DNA from: Oscillospiraceae bacterium
GTDB lineage: Bacteria; Bacillota; Clostridia; Oscillospirales; Oscillospiraceae
Direction of reading: 5' to 3'
Assembly (NCBI GenBank): GCA_020025275.1
Contig: JAHHSI010000028.1
Location: 1 to 31,102, forward strand
Length of the DNA: 31,102 nucleotides
Below are positions 16,933 through 25,332 of this stretch, piece after piece (positions within the stretch are counted from its first letter, which is position 1; each line of letters begins with the position of its first letter). The position numbers and the translations under genes are program-made. Under the pieces are notes generated by a model that was given only the letters and a program-made list of their open reading frames with translations, was not told the origin of the DNA and made no database searches.

Positions 16933-19900
16933 TTACTTAAAATACTTCACCGCCGAGCGGAACATCCCCAGATCATAATCACCGGGAACGTTCTGGTAAA
17001 GGCCCTCTGTCCACCGCTCAGCGTGTCCCATTTTGCCAAAGACACGGCCATCCGGGGACGTAATACCCTCCACAGCCAGCGTAGAGCCGTTGGGGTTAAA
17101 TCGAATATCCATGGTTGCCTCTCCGTTCAGATCGGCATACTGTGTGGCGATCTGTCCGTTGGCGGCCAGTTGTGCTGCCAGCTCCTCCGAGGCAAGGAAG
17201 CGGCCCTCACCATGGGAAATCGGAACCTGATATACCTTACCCAGTTCCGTTTCCAACAGCCAGGGGGAGAGTTTCGATGCTACACGGACGCCCACGATAC
17301 GGGACTGGTGGCGTGCAATTTTATTGAAGGTCAGGGTAGGACAATCACTGTCCATGGGGCGAATATCGCCATAGGGCACCAGTCCCAGCTTAATAAGCGC
17401 CTGAAAACCGTTGCAGATACCGCCCATCAGGCCGTCCCGCTGCATCAGCAGTTCCCGAACACCATCGGTCACCGCCGCATTGCGGAAGAAGGCTGTAATG
17501 AACTTACCGCTGCCATCCGGCTCATCTCCGCCGGAGAAACCGCCGGGCAGGAAAACGATATTACTCTCCTTCAGCTTCTTGGCGAACGCCTCCACGCTCT
17601 CGGCTACCGCCGATGCCGTCAGGTTCCGTACCACAAAGATCTCAGGCTCCGCACCGGCCTCCCGGAAGGCCCGGGCGGTATCATATTCGCAGTTGGTGCC
17701 GGGGAACACGGGAATCAGCACACGGGGACGGGCAAACTTTGTGGCAGGTGTCACACAGCTCACCTGCTCATACCGCAGGGAGGCCACGGTTTCCTCCTGC
17801 CCGGCCCGGGTAGGATAGACCTGCTCCAGACGCTCCTCGGAAATCTCCAGCAGCGTGCGCAGCGCCACGCTTTCTCCGCCCAACGTCAGCAATCCGTCAT
17901 CGGTGACATAGCCCAAGGTACGGCCGATGCTCTCGTCCTCTGTCTCAATCAGGAACGAACCGATGGCGGGGGCAAAAATTTCCTCCTTGGTGATGCCCTC
18001 GGCATACCGGAAGCCCAAACCATTGCCCAAGCACATCTTGCCTACGGCATCGGCAACGCCCAGACGGCCGGGCGTGTAGATGGCACTCTTCTGGCAGCCG
18101 TACAGGGCGGCAAAGCTCTCTTTCAGGCTCTCTGCCGTCGGCATCCCATGTTCGTCCACTGCCGGCTGCAGCCATGCCACACGGTGGCCGGCCTGCTTGA
18201 ACTCGCCGGAAACTACCTCGTCGCAGGTCCCAGTGGTCACAGCAAAGGAGATCAGCGTCGGGGGGACATCCAGATCCTCAAATGTGCCGGACATGGAGTC
18301 CTTGCCGCCGATGGCGGCGATCCCCAGATCCATCTGTGCACGATAGGCACCCAGCAGGGCGGCCAGAGGCTGGCCCCAACGGCGGGGCTCCGTGCGCAGG
18401 CGGCCGAAGTACTCTTGGAAGCTGAGGTACACGTCCTCAAACTTGGCGCCGGCGGCTACCAGCTTGCACACAGACTCCACCACGGAGAGATAGGCGCCAT
18501 GGTAGGGGCTCTTTTCGCTGATGTAGGGATCATAGCCCCACGCCATATAAGAGCAGTGATCGGTATGGCCCTGTTCCACGCTAATGCGGTGGACCATTGC
18601 CTGTGCAGGGGTCAGCTGATGCTTGCCGCCAAAGGGCATCAGCACCGTACCGGTGCCGATGGTGGAGTCGAAACGCTCCACCAGCCCCCGCTTGACACAG
18701 CCGTTCAAATCATGGGAGACGGCCTTCATTCCCTCGGTAAAGGTTGCATAGGAGGCACCTGTATAGCGCTGCGGTGCATCCACGGTAATATCAATATGCT
18801 TGCTGGCACCGTTGGTGTCCAGAAAAGCACGGGACAGGTCTACAATGGTCTGTCCGTTCCAGTGCATCACCAAACGAGGGCTCTCCGTCACCACGGCAAT
18901 CTGCGTTGCCTCCAGATTTTCGCTGGCTGCCAGTGCGTGGAACGCCGCTGCATCCTTGGCCTCCACCACTACCGCCATACGCTCCTGACTCTCGGAGATG
19001 GCCAATTCCGTGCCGTCCAATCCCTCGTACTTCCGGGGTACTGCATTCAGGTCGATCTGCAAACCGTCGGCCAACTCACCTACGGCCACCGACACACCAC
19101 CGGCGCCGAAATCGTTGCACCGTTTGATCATGCGGCTGGCCGCAGGATTGCGGAACAGTCGCTGCAGCTTGCGCTCCTCCGGTGCATTTCCCTTCTGCAC
19201 CTCGGCACCGCAGGTACTCAGGCTCTCCTGCGTATGTGCCTTGGACGAACCGGTAGCGCCGCCGCAGCCGTCACGGCCGGTACGGCCGCCCAGCAGGATC
19301 ACCACATCTCCGTCTGCCGGGGTCTCACGGCGGACATTGGCCGCCGGCGCCGCCGCAATCACAGCACCTACCTCCATGCGCTTGGCCGCATAGCCGTGAT
19401 GATAGAGCTCATCCACCAGTCCCGTGGCAAGGCCGATCTGGTTACCATAGGAAGAGTAGCCGGCAGCCGCCTTGGTCACAATGGTACGCTGCGGCAGCTT
19501 GCCGGGGATCGTCTCCTGCACCGGCACCGTGGGGTCTGCCGCACCGGTGACACGCATGGCGGCATACACATAGCTGCGGCCGGACAGCGGGTCACGGATC
19601 GCACCGCCGATGCAGGTGGCCGCACCGCCGAAGGGCTCGATCTCCGTGGGATGGTTATGCGTCTCGTTTTTGAAGAGCAGCAGCCAGTCCTGCTTCTCTC
19701 CATCCACGGTGATCTCCATCTTGACGGTGCAGGCGTTGATCTCCTCGCTCTCGTCCAGTTTGGTCAGCTGACCGGATTTTTTCAGCGCTTTGGCGGCAAT
19801 CGTGCCCAGATCCATCAGGCAGATGGGTTTGGTACGGCCCAGTGCAGTGCGGGTATCCATATATGCATCCCACGTTTTCTGAATTTCGTCGCACTCGAAG

Positions 19901-20604
19901 CTGACCGAGTCAATGACGGTGTTAAACGTGGTGTGGCGGCAGTGATCGGACCAGTAAGTATCCAGCACACGGATCTCCGTGACGGTGGGCTGACGGCCCT
20001 CCTTGCGGAAGTAATCACGGCACATCCGGATATCTGCCAGATCCATGGCCAGTCCCATCTCTGCGATCATCTGCTGCAGGGCGTCATCCTCCAGATCGGT
20101 GAACCCCTCCAGTGTCTCCACTTCGGTGGGGATCTCATACTGCATCTCCAGTGTTTCCGGCTTTTCAAGCGATGCCTCACGGGCCTCCACCGGGTTGATG
20201 ACCTGCTTTTTGATGCGATCCACCTCTTCCGATGTAGGCGTCCCTGTCAACTGATAGACACGGGCGCTGCGCACCAGAGGACGATCCCCCTGCGAGAGCA
20301 TCTGGATGCACTGCGCAGCGGAGTCGGCCCGCTGATCAAACTGACCGGGCAGAAACTCCACGGCGAAGATGACACCGTCATGGACCGGCAGTTCCTCGTA
20401 CACGTTGTCGGTCTGCGGCTCGGAAAAGACGGCGGTAATGCTGGTCTTGAACAGCGCCTCATCCATATGTTCGGCGTCATAGCGGTTAAATACACGGACC
20501 CCCGTCACGGAATGGATCCCCAGAATGCCATTGATCTCACCCAGCAGCGCACGGGCCTCATTGTCCAGTCCCGGCTTCTTCTCTACAAATACTCGATAAA
20601 TCAT
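16933..20604 (-). CDS. purL: Phosphoribosylformylglycinamidine synthase, single-chain
   Basis: Converts FGAR, glutamine and ATP to FGAM in de novo purine synthesis. The 1223-residue chain is the large fused type: a PurS-like N terminus, the two-part synthetase body, and a class I glutaminase at the C terminus, replacing separate PurS, PurL and PurQ. The glutaminase looks intact: the nucleophile Cys1064 lies in GICNGFQ and the histidine in ISHGEGRF. Synthetase motifs include NETHNHPTEIEPFGGAATC and GGRTGRDGCGGATGS. ATG at 20604 abuts the purD stop directly, with GGAGG inside the last purD codons, so the two are tightly coupled. It contrasts with the operon's PurF, whose glutaminase site has decayed. 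Confidence 0.97.
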   Translation of the reverse strand: MIYRVFVEKKPGLDNEARALLGEINGILGIHSVTGVRVFNRYDAEHMDEALFKTSITAVFSEPQTDNVYEELPVHDGVIFAVEFLPGQFDQRADSAAQCIQMLSQGDRPLVRSARVYQLTGTPTSEEVDRIKKQVINPVEAREASLEKPETLEMQYEIPTEVETLEGFTDLEDDALQQMIAEMGLAMDLADIRMCRDYFRKEGRQPTVTEIRVLDTYWSDHCRHTTFNTVIDSVSFECDEIQKTWDAYMDTRTALGRTKPICLMDLGTIAAKALKKSGQLTKLDESEEINACTVKMEITVDGEKQDWLLLFKNETHNHPTEIEPFGGAATCIGGAIRDPLSGRSYVYAAMRVTGAADPTVPVQETIPGKLPQRTIVTKAAAGYSSYGNQIGLATGLVDELYHHGYAAKRMEVGAVIAAAPAANVRRETPADGDVVILLGGRTGRDGCGGATGSSKAHTQESLSTCGAEVQKGNAPEERKLQRLFRNPAASRMIKRCNDFGAGGVSVAVGELADGLQIDLNAVPRKYEGLDGTELAISESQERMAVVVEAKDAAAFHALAASENLEATQIAVVTESPRLVMHWNGQTIVDLSRAFLDTNGASKHIDITVDAPQRYTGASYATFTEGMKAVSHDLNGCVKRGLVERFDSTIGTGTVLMPFGGKHQLTPAQAMVHRISVEQGHTDHCSYMAWGYDPYISEKSPYHGAYLSVVESVCKLVAAGAKFEDVYLSFQEYFGRLRTEPRRWGQPLAALLGAYRAQMDLGIAAIGGKDSMSGTFEDLDVPPTLISFAVTTGTCDEVVSGEFKQAGHRVAWLQPAVDEHGMPTAESLKESFAALYGCQKSAIYTPGRLGVADAVGKMCLGNGLGFRYAEGITKEEIFAPAIGSFLIETEDESIGRTLGYVTDDGLLTLGGESVALRTLLEISEERLEQVYPTRAGQEETVASLRYEQVSCVTPATKFARPRVLIPVFPGTNCEYDTARAFREAGAEPEIFVVRNLTASAVAESVEAFAKKLKESNIVFLPGGFSGGDEPDGSGKFITAFFRNAAVTDGVRELLMQRDGLMGGICNGFQALIKLGLVPYGDIRPMDSDCPTLTFNKIARHQSRIVGVRVASKLSPWLLETELGKVYQVPISHGEGRFLASEELAAQLAANGQIATQYADLNGEATMDIRFNPNGSTLAVEGITSPDGRVFGKMGHAERWTEGLYQNVPGDYDLGMFRSAVKYFK

Positions 20605-21864
20605 TTAAACCTCCAAGGCACGATGGCCGATGTCGTGGCGGTACATGGCACCGTCAAAGTGAATTTTCCCCACATTGGCATAGGCGGCATCCACCGCCTC
20701 ACGAAGCGTATCCGCCGCAGCAGTCACCCCCAGCACCCGGCCGCCGCTGGTCACCAGACGGCCGTCCTGCAAGGATGCCCCGGCTACATAGACCTTCTCC
20801 TGCAGCTCGGCCGGGATCGTAATGGGAAATCCCTTTTCGTAGCTGCCGGGATAGCCGTGAGAGGCCATGACCACACAGCAGCAGGCCTCCTCCGAAAACT
20901 CCACCTTGGTCTGAGCCAGCGTCTCGTTGGTAACGGCCTGCATAACCGTCAAAAGGTCGCTCTTCAAAAGAGGCAGCACCACCTGCGTCTCGGGATCGCC
21001 GAAGCGGCAGTTATATTCGATGACCTTCGGTCCTTGGCGTGTCAGCATCAATCCGAAATAGAGGCAGCCCTTGAACGGTCGGCCTTCCGCAGCCATGGCA
21101 CGGATCGTCGGCAGGAAGATCTTCTCCATACACTCCGCAGCCACCTCCTTGGTATAGAAGGGGTTAGGAGCAATGGTGCCCATGCCGCCGGTATTGAGGC
21201 CCTTGTCACCGTCCAATGCCCGCTTGTGGTCCATGGAGGACACCATAGGCACCAGCGTCTTGCCGTCCGTAAAACTGAGGACGGAAACCTCCGGCCCTTC
21301 CAGAAATTCTTCGATCACGATGCGGGAGCCGCTGTCGCCGAAGGCGTGCTCCAGCATCATGGACTCCACGGCGCTCACCGCCTCTTCCCGGCTCATGGCA
21401 ATGATCACACCCTTGCCCAATGCCAAGCCGTCGGCCTTGATGACCACCGGGATCTTGCAGGTCTTGACATAGGCCAGCGCCTCTTCCGCCGACGTAAAGA
21501 CTTCATATGCCGCCGTGGGAATACCATACTTCTTCATGAGATTCTTGGAAAAGACCTTACTGCTTTCAATGACGGCCGCTTTCTTGTCAGGGCCAAAGCA
21601 CGGGACACCTACGGCGTTCAGCGCATCCACGGCGCCCAGTGCCAGCGGATCATCAGGGGCCACCACAGCGTAATCGATCTTCTCCTCCTCGGCAAAGCGG
21701 ACCATGCCGTCAATATCCTTGGCGCCGATCGGCACACAGACCGCATCCGCAGCGATCCCACCGTTGCCGGGCAGGGCGTAGATGGTCTCCACCGCAGGAT
21801 TTTCTTTCAATTTCCGGATAATCGTGTGCTCACGGCCACCGCCGCCTACCACGAGAATTTTCAT
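20605..21864 (-). CDS. purD: Phosphoribosylamine--glycine ligase (GARS)
   Basis: Joins phosphoribosylamine and glycine with ATP to give GAR, the second step of purine synthesis. 419 residues, ATP-grasp fold, normal length. MKILVVGGGGREHTI opens the protein; ALPGNGGIA, VIKADGLALGKGV, NTGGMGTIAPNPF and EYNCRFGDPETQ are PurD hallmarks. I use ATG at 21864, which has AAGGAGG 7 nt upstream, rather than a longer frame beginning 36 nt earlier. The 72-nt gap before it holds a hairpin with a T-run that could reduce read-through from purH (listed separately). Confidence 0.97.
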   Translation of the reverse strand: MKILVVGGGGREHTIIRKLKENPAVETIYALPGNGGIAADAVCVPIGAKDIDGMVRFAEEEKIDYAVVAPDDPLALGAVDALNAVGVPCFGPDKKAAVIESSKVFSKNLMKKYGIPTAAYEVFTSAEEALAYVKTCKIPVVIKADGLALGKGVIIAMSREEAVSAVESMMLEHAFGDSGSRIVIEEFLEGPEVSVLSFTDGKTLVPMVSSMDHKRALDGDKGLNTGGMGTIAPNPFYTKEVAAECMEKIFLPTIRAMAAEGRPFKGCLYFGLMLTRQGPKVIEYNCRFGDPETQVVLPLLKSDLLTVMQAVTNETLAQTKVEFSEEACCCVVMASHGYPGSYEKGFPITIPAELQEKVYVAGASLQDGRLVTSGGRVLGVTAAADTLREAVDAAYANVGKIHFDGAMYRHDIGHRALEV

Positions 21865-21898
21865 AGGGAAACCTCCTTCAAAGGTTTTATTACAAGCC

Positions 21899-21925
21899 AA
21901 AAAGGGGGAGTTGCAGCCTCCCCCT
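21899..21925 (-). terminator. Possible internal (attenuating) terminator between purH and purD
   Basis: On the minus strand AGGGGGAG pairs perfectly with CTCCCCCT around a 7-nt loop, followed by a run of T. It stands 11 nt after the AICARFT stop, in the middle of the pur operon. I see no good promoter between it and purD, so it probably causes partial termination or sets a 3' end rather than ending the operon. Confidence 0.6.
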
Positions 21926-21936
21926 CTTGAGTCATA

Positions 21937-23115
21937 TCAATGATGGAACAGACGCAGACCTGTAAAGGCCATGGTGATGCCATACTTATTGGCCGTGGCG
22001 ATCACGTGGTCGTCACGAATGGAGCCGCCGGGCTCGACAATATACTGCACGCCGCTCTTGCGGGCACGCTCCACGTTATCGCCAAAGGGGAAGAAGGCAT
22101 CGCTGCCTACCGTCACACCGGACTGGGTGGCGATCCACACTTTCTTCTCCTCCAGTGTCAGCACATCCGGTTTGACCTTGAATGTCTGCTGCCAGACGTC
22201 GTCAGCCAGAATGTCCTCGTACTCATCCGAGGTATAAATATCGATGGCGTTGTCCCGATCGGGGCGGCGGATTCCGTCTACAAACTGCAGGCCCAACACC
22301 TTGGGATGCTGGCGCAGATACCAGTTATCCGCCTTTTGACCTGCCAAACGAGTGCAATGGATGCGGCTCTGCTGGCCGGCACCCACGCCGATGGCCTGCC
22401 CATCCTTGACGTAGCACACGGAGTTGGACTGGGTGTATTTCAAGGTGATGAGCGCCACGATCATATCGATCTTCGCCTGCTCCGGCAGTTCCCGATTCTC
22501 GGTGACGATATTCTCCAGCAGACTCGCATCGATCTTGGCATCGTTGTGTCCCTGCACAAATGTCACGCCGAACACGTCCTTACACTCCTGCGCCGCCGGC
22601 ACATAAGCAGGATCGATCTGCACCACGTTGTAGTTCCCCTTTTTCTTTCCCTTGAGGATCTCCAGTGCCTCCTCGGTATAGCCGGGAGCGATGATCCCGT
22701 CGGATACCTCCCCCTTGAGATAGCGGGCGGTATCGGCATCACATACATCAGAGAGCGCCGCCCAGTCACCATAGGAGCACAGGCGGTCGGCACCGCGGGC
22801 ACGAATATAGGCGCAGGCGATGGGACTGAGGGCCCCGGCTTCCTCCACGAAATACATCTTGCGGTCCGTCTCGCTCAGAGGAAGACCCACAGCGGCTCCC
22901 GCAGGAGAGACGTGCTTGAAGGATGCGGCGGCAGGCAGGCCCGTTGCCTCCTTCAGCTCCTTGACCAGCTGCCAGGAGTTGAACGCATCCAGAAAGTTGA
23001 TGTATCCGGGGCGGCCGTTGAGCACCTGCACCGGCAGTTCGGAACCGTCCTTCGTATAGATCCGGGCCGGCTTCTGATTGGGATTACAGCCGTATTTCAG
23101 TTCAAATTCCTTCAT
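21937..23115 (-). CDS. purH: AICAR transformylase, stand-alone (PurH C-terminal activity)
   Basis: Formylates AICAR (ZMP) to FAICAR with 10-formyl-THF. The 392-residue protein corresponds to the transformylase part of PurH only; the usual N-terminal IMP cyclohydrolase domain is absent and the activity is supplied by purO just upstream. Motifs: LKYGCNPNQ at the N terminus, SFKHVSPAGAA (65-75, with the catalytic Lys-His pair at 67-68), DAFFPFGDNVERA and VEPGGSIRDD near the C terminus. Its start is 1 nt after the purO stop. Its substrate ZMP is a ligand of the riboswitch at the head of the operon. Confidence 0.93.
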   Translation of the reverse strand: MKEFELKYGCNPNQKPARIYTKDGSELPVQVLNGRPGYINFLDAFNSWQLVKELKEATGLPAAASFKHVSPAGAAVGLPLSETDRKMYFVEEAGALSPIACAYIRARGADRLCSYGDWAALSDVCDADTARYLKGEVSDGIIAPGYTEEALEILKGKKKGNYNVVQIDPAYVPAAQECKDVFGVTFVQGHNDAKIDASLLENIVTENRELPEQAKIDMIVALITLKYTQSNSVCYVKDGQAIGVGAGQQSRIHCTRLAGQKADNWYLRQHPKVLGLQFVDGIRRPDRDNAIDIYTSDEYEDILADDVWQQTFKVKPDVLTLEEKKVWIATQSGVTVGSDAFFPFGDNVERARKSGVQYIVEPGGSIRDDHVIATANKYGITMAFTGLRLFHH

Positions 23116-23116
23116 C

Positions 23117-23749
23117 TCACGCCTCCAGATGCTTGTTATATAGGGTCACTTTGCCACCGACATTGGCATAAAGGGCCACTTTATGATCCTCGTTGAGGGC
23201 TGCCCAGACCTCGTCGGCCTCCGGCATACTGACTTCCATCGGCTCCCCGGCAAAGGTAGGCAGCGGATCGCCGTCGCCCTGATAGGTGCTGATAAAATAA
23301 CCCTTTCCCTCTTCGCATCCCTCATAGCAGAAGAACTCACGAAGGCATTTTCCATCCTTCTCCTTGAGGATGGACATCTCAAAGCTGCCGTCATCGCGGA
23401 TAAAAGCCGAAATACGCGGCGTGTAGTTGGGGAAATCCGGCTCATACTCCCGGGTCATCAGTCCCGTGCGGAAGTCACCGGCATCCCGGATCGTATCCGT
23501 CTGGTCACCGTTGGTAACGATCAGACCGTCGGCCACGCGGCGGACGGGGTGATAGATGATCAAACTGGGGTCCTCCAGTTTGGACGGGTCATAGGCCTTG
23601 GTGCGGATGCCATCCTCCGTTGCCTCAAAAACACGGTTGCGGCTGTTCTCGCTGCGCCCCATGATGAAATAGTACACACGGTCCTTGCCCACCACAATGC
23701 CGCGGCCGGGATAGGAGGTCTCCTTCAGAAATGCCAGCAGATCTGTCAT
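23117..23749 (-). CDS. purO: IMP cyclohydrolase, PurO-like
   Basis: A 210-residue protein resembling the archaeal-type IMP cyclohydrolase (PurO family), which closes the ring of FAICAR to give IMP. It has an N-terminal YPGRGIVVGKDRVYYFIMGRS segment and a central PSLIIYHPVRR, as I recall for bacterial members. Context is strong: it lies between purN and a transformylase-only PurH, exactly where the missing cyclohydrolase activity is needed. The ATG overlaps the purN stop (ATGA), so it is coupled. It shares no similarity by eye with the PurH N-terminal domain. The name rests on family recall plus context. Confidence 0.85.
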   Translation of the reverse strand: MTDLLAFLKETSYPGRGIVVGKDRVYYFIMGRSENSRNRVFEATEDGIRTKAYDPSKLEDPSLIIYHPVRRVADGLIVTNGDQTDTIRDAGDFRTGLMTREYEPDFPNYTPRISAFIRDDGSFEMSILKEKDGKCLREFFCYEGCEEGKGYFISTYQGDGDPLPTFAGEPMEVSMPEADEVWAALNEDHKVALYANVGGKVTLYNKHLEA

Positions 23750-24312
23750 TGTTCCATCTCCTTTGCAACTTTTTCAATAGCACGAGGCAGCAAGATCCAC
23801 TCCGCTTCCTCCATCACACGGCGCTGCAGTGTCTCCGGTGTATCCTCACTCTGAACGGCAACCGCCTTCTGATAGACGATTTCTCCGCCATCAGGCACTT
23901 CATTGACGAAATGAACTGTAGCGCCAGTTACCTTTACACCCTTTGCAAGAGCAGCTTCATGGACATGAAGGCCGTACATTCCCTTCCCGCAAAAAGAGGG
24001 GATCAGGGACGGGTGCACATTGAGGATCCGACGATCCCAGTGCGCCGTAAATTCCTTAGACAAAATGCGCATATAGCCGGCCAGTACGATCAACTGAATG
24101 CCGTACTCCTCCAGTGCTGTCTGGATCTCCGCCTCATCACGCAGAACCAATGCAGGGACACCGCAGCGTTCGGCACGGCAGAGGGCATAGGCGTCGGCGC
24201 GGCTGGAAATGACCAGCGATACCTCTGCCGAACGGATCACATCCCCCTGCGCATCCAAGATCGCTTGCAGGTTTGTGCCGCCGCCGGAGACGAACACCGC
24301 CGTCTTTACCAT
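23746..24312 (-). CDS. purN: Phosphoribosylglycinamide formyltransferase
   Basis: Transfers a formyl group from 10-formyl-THF to GAR. The 188-residue chain begins MVKTAVFVSGGGTNLQAI. The catalytic triad of the family is visible: Asn and His in NVHPSLIPSF and the Asp in VHFVNEVPDGG. ATG at 24312 overlaps the purM end by 7 nt and has GAGGGGG about 8 nt upstream; a GTG 21 nt further up is less likely. The stop overlaps the purO start. No PurT (formate-dependent) gene is seen. Confidence 0.96.
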   Translation of the reverse strand: MVKTAVFVSGGGTNLQAILDAQGDVIRSAEVSLVISSRADAYALCRAERCGVPALVLRDEAEIQTALEEYGIQLIVLAGYMRILSKEFTAHWDRRILNVHPSLIPSFCGKGMYGLHVHEAALAKGVKVTGATVHFVNEVPDGGEIVYQKAVAVQSEDTPETLQRRVMEEAEWILLPRAIEKVAKEMEQ

Positions 24313-25301
24313 AGTCTGACCCCCTCGCCGCACTCGCAGACACCCAGTACATAGGCATCCGGTACGGCCGCAAGTGCTGCATCCACATCTTCTTTAGGGA
24401 CCACCACCATCATACCCACACCCATATTATAGGTATTGTACATATCCCGCTCCGGCACGCCGCCCGCCTCGGCGATCTTATGGAAGATCTCCGGCACACG
24501 AACATCGCTCTTGCGGATAGCTGCGCAGATCCCGTCGGGCAGCGCACGGGGAATGTTCTCGTAGAAGCCGCCGCCGGTAATGTGGGCGCAGGCCTTGATG
24601 GTCGCTGCTGCGGCGATGGCCTGAACATCCTTCACATAGATGCGGGTGGGGACCAGCAGTTCTCTCCCCAATTCCCCGGCCAGCTGCTCCTCAGTGAACA
24701 CTTTGCGCACCAGAGAAAAGCCGTTGGAGTGGACACCGGTGGAGGGCAGTGCGATCAGCACATCACCCTCGGTGATCGTATCGGGACGGAACATCTTCTC
24801 GCGATCCACGATGCCGACGGCAAAGCCGGCCAGATCATATTCCTCCTCGGGCATCATCCCGGGGTGTTCGGCCGTTTCGCCGCCGATGAGTGCTGCCCCA
24901 GACTGGACACAGCCCTCGGCCACGCCGCCGACGATCTCTGCGATCCGCTCCGGCACATTGCGTCCGCAGGCGATATAATCCAGAAAAAAGAGAGGCTGCG
25001 CACCGCAACAGATGATATCGTTCACGCACATTGCTACGCAATCGATCCCGATGGTATCGTGCTGATCCTGCAGAAAAGCGATCTTCAGCTTGGTGCCTAC
25101 GCCATCGGTGCCGGAAACCAGGATCGGCTCCTTCATCCCCTGCAAAGCAGGCAGAAACAGTCCGCCAAAGCCGCCGATACTGTCGATGGCGCCGGCCGTC
25201 TTAGTCCGGGCAACGTGCTTTTTCATCAGTTCCACCGCACGATATCCGGCGGTGATGTCCACGCCTGCGGCGGCATAGGAAGCGGAGAAGCTCTTGCTCA
25301 T
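24306..25301 (-). CDS. purM: Phosphoribosylformylglycinamidine cyclo-ligase (AIR synthetase)
   Basis: Closes FGAM to AIR with ATP. The 331-residue chain has SYAAAGVDITAG at the N terminus, AIDSIGGFGGLF, the SGTDGVGTKLK motif, and GGETAEHPGMM, all typical of PurM. ATG at 25301 is preceded by AGGAAG. A longer frame reaching 25499 lies inside purF and is rejected. It sits 31 nt after the purF stop and overlaps purN. Confidence 0.97.
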   Translation of the reverse strand: MSKSFSASYAAAGVDITAGYRAVELMKKHVARTKTAGAIDSIGGFGGLFLPALQGMKEPILVSGTDGVGTKLKIAFLQDQHDTIGIDCVAMCVNDIICCGAQPLFFLDYIACGRNVPERIAEIVGGVAEGCVQSGAALIGGETAEHPGMMPEEEYDLAGFAVGIVDREKMFRPDTITEGDVLIALPSTGVHSNGFSLVRKVFTEEQLAGELGRELLVPTRIYVKDVQAIAAAATIKACAHITGGGFYENIPRALPDGICAAIRKSDVRVPEIFHKIAEAGGVPERDMYNTYNMGVGMMVVVPKEDVDAALAAVPDAYVLGVCECGEGVRLW

Positions 25302-25332
25302 GATTCTCTTCCTTTCTTCTTTTCCAAAATTC

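Noticed and set aside
16084..21930. A 1948-codon open frame on the plus strand, antisense to fhs, purL and purD
   Set aside because: It crosses three clearly real minus-strand genes, has no recognisable domain, and its composition (rich in His, Arg, Gln, Leu) is that of a reverse-frame shadow of GC-rich coding sequence. The lack of stops follows from codon choice in the true genes.
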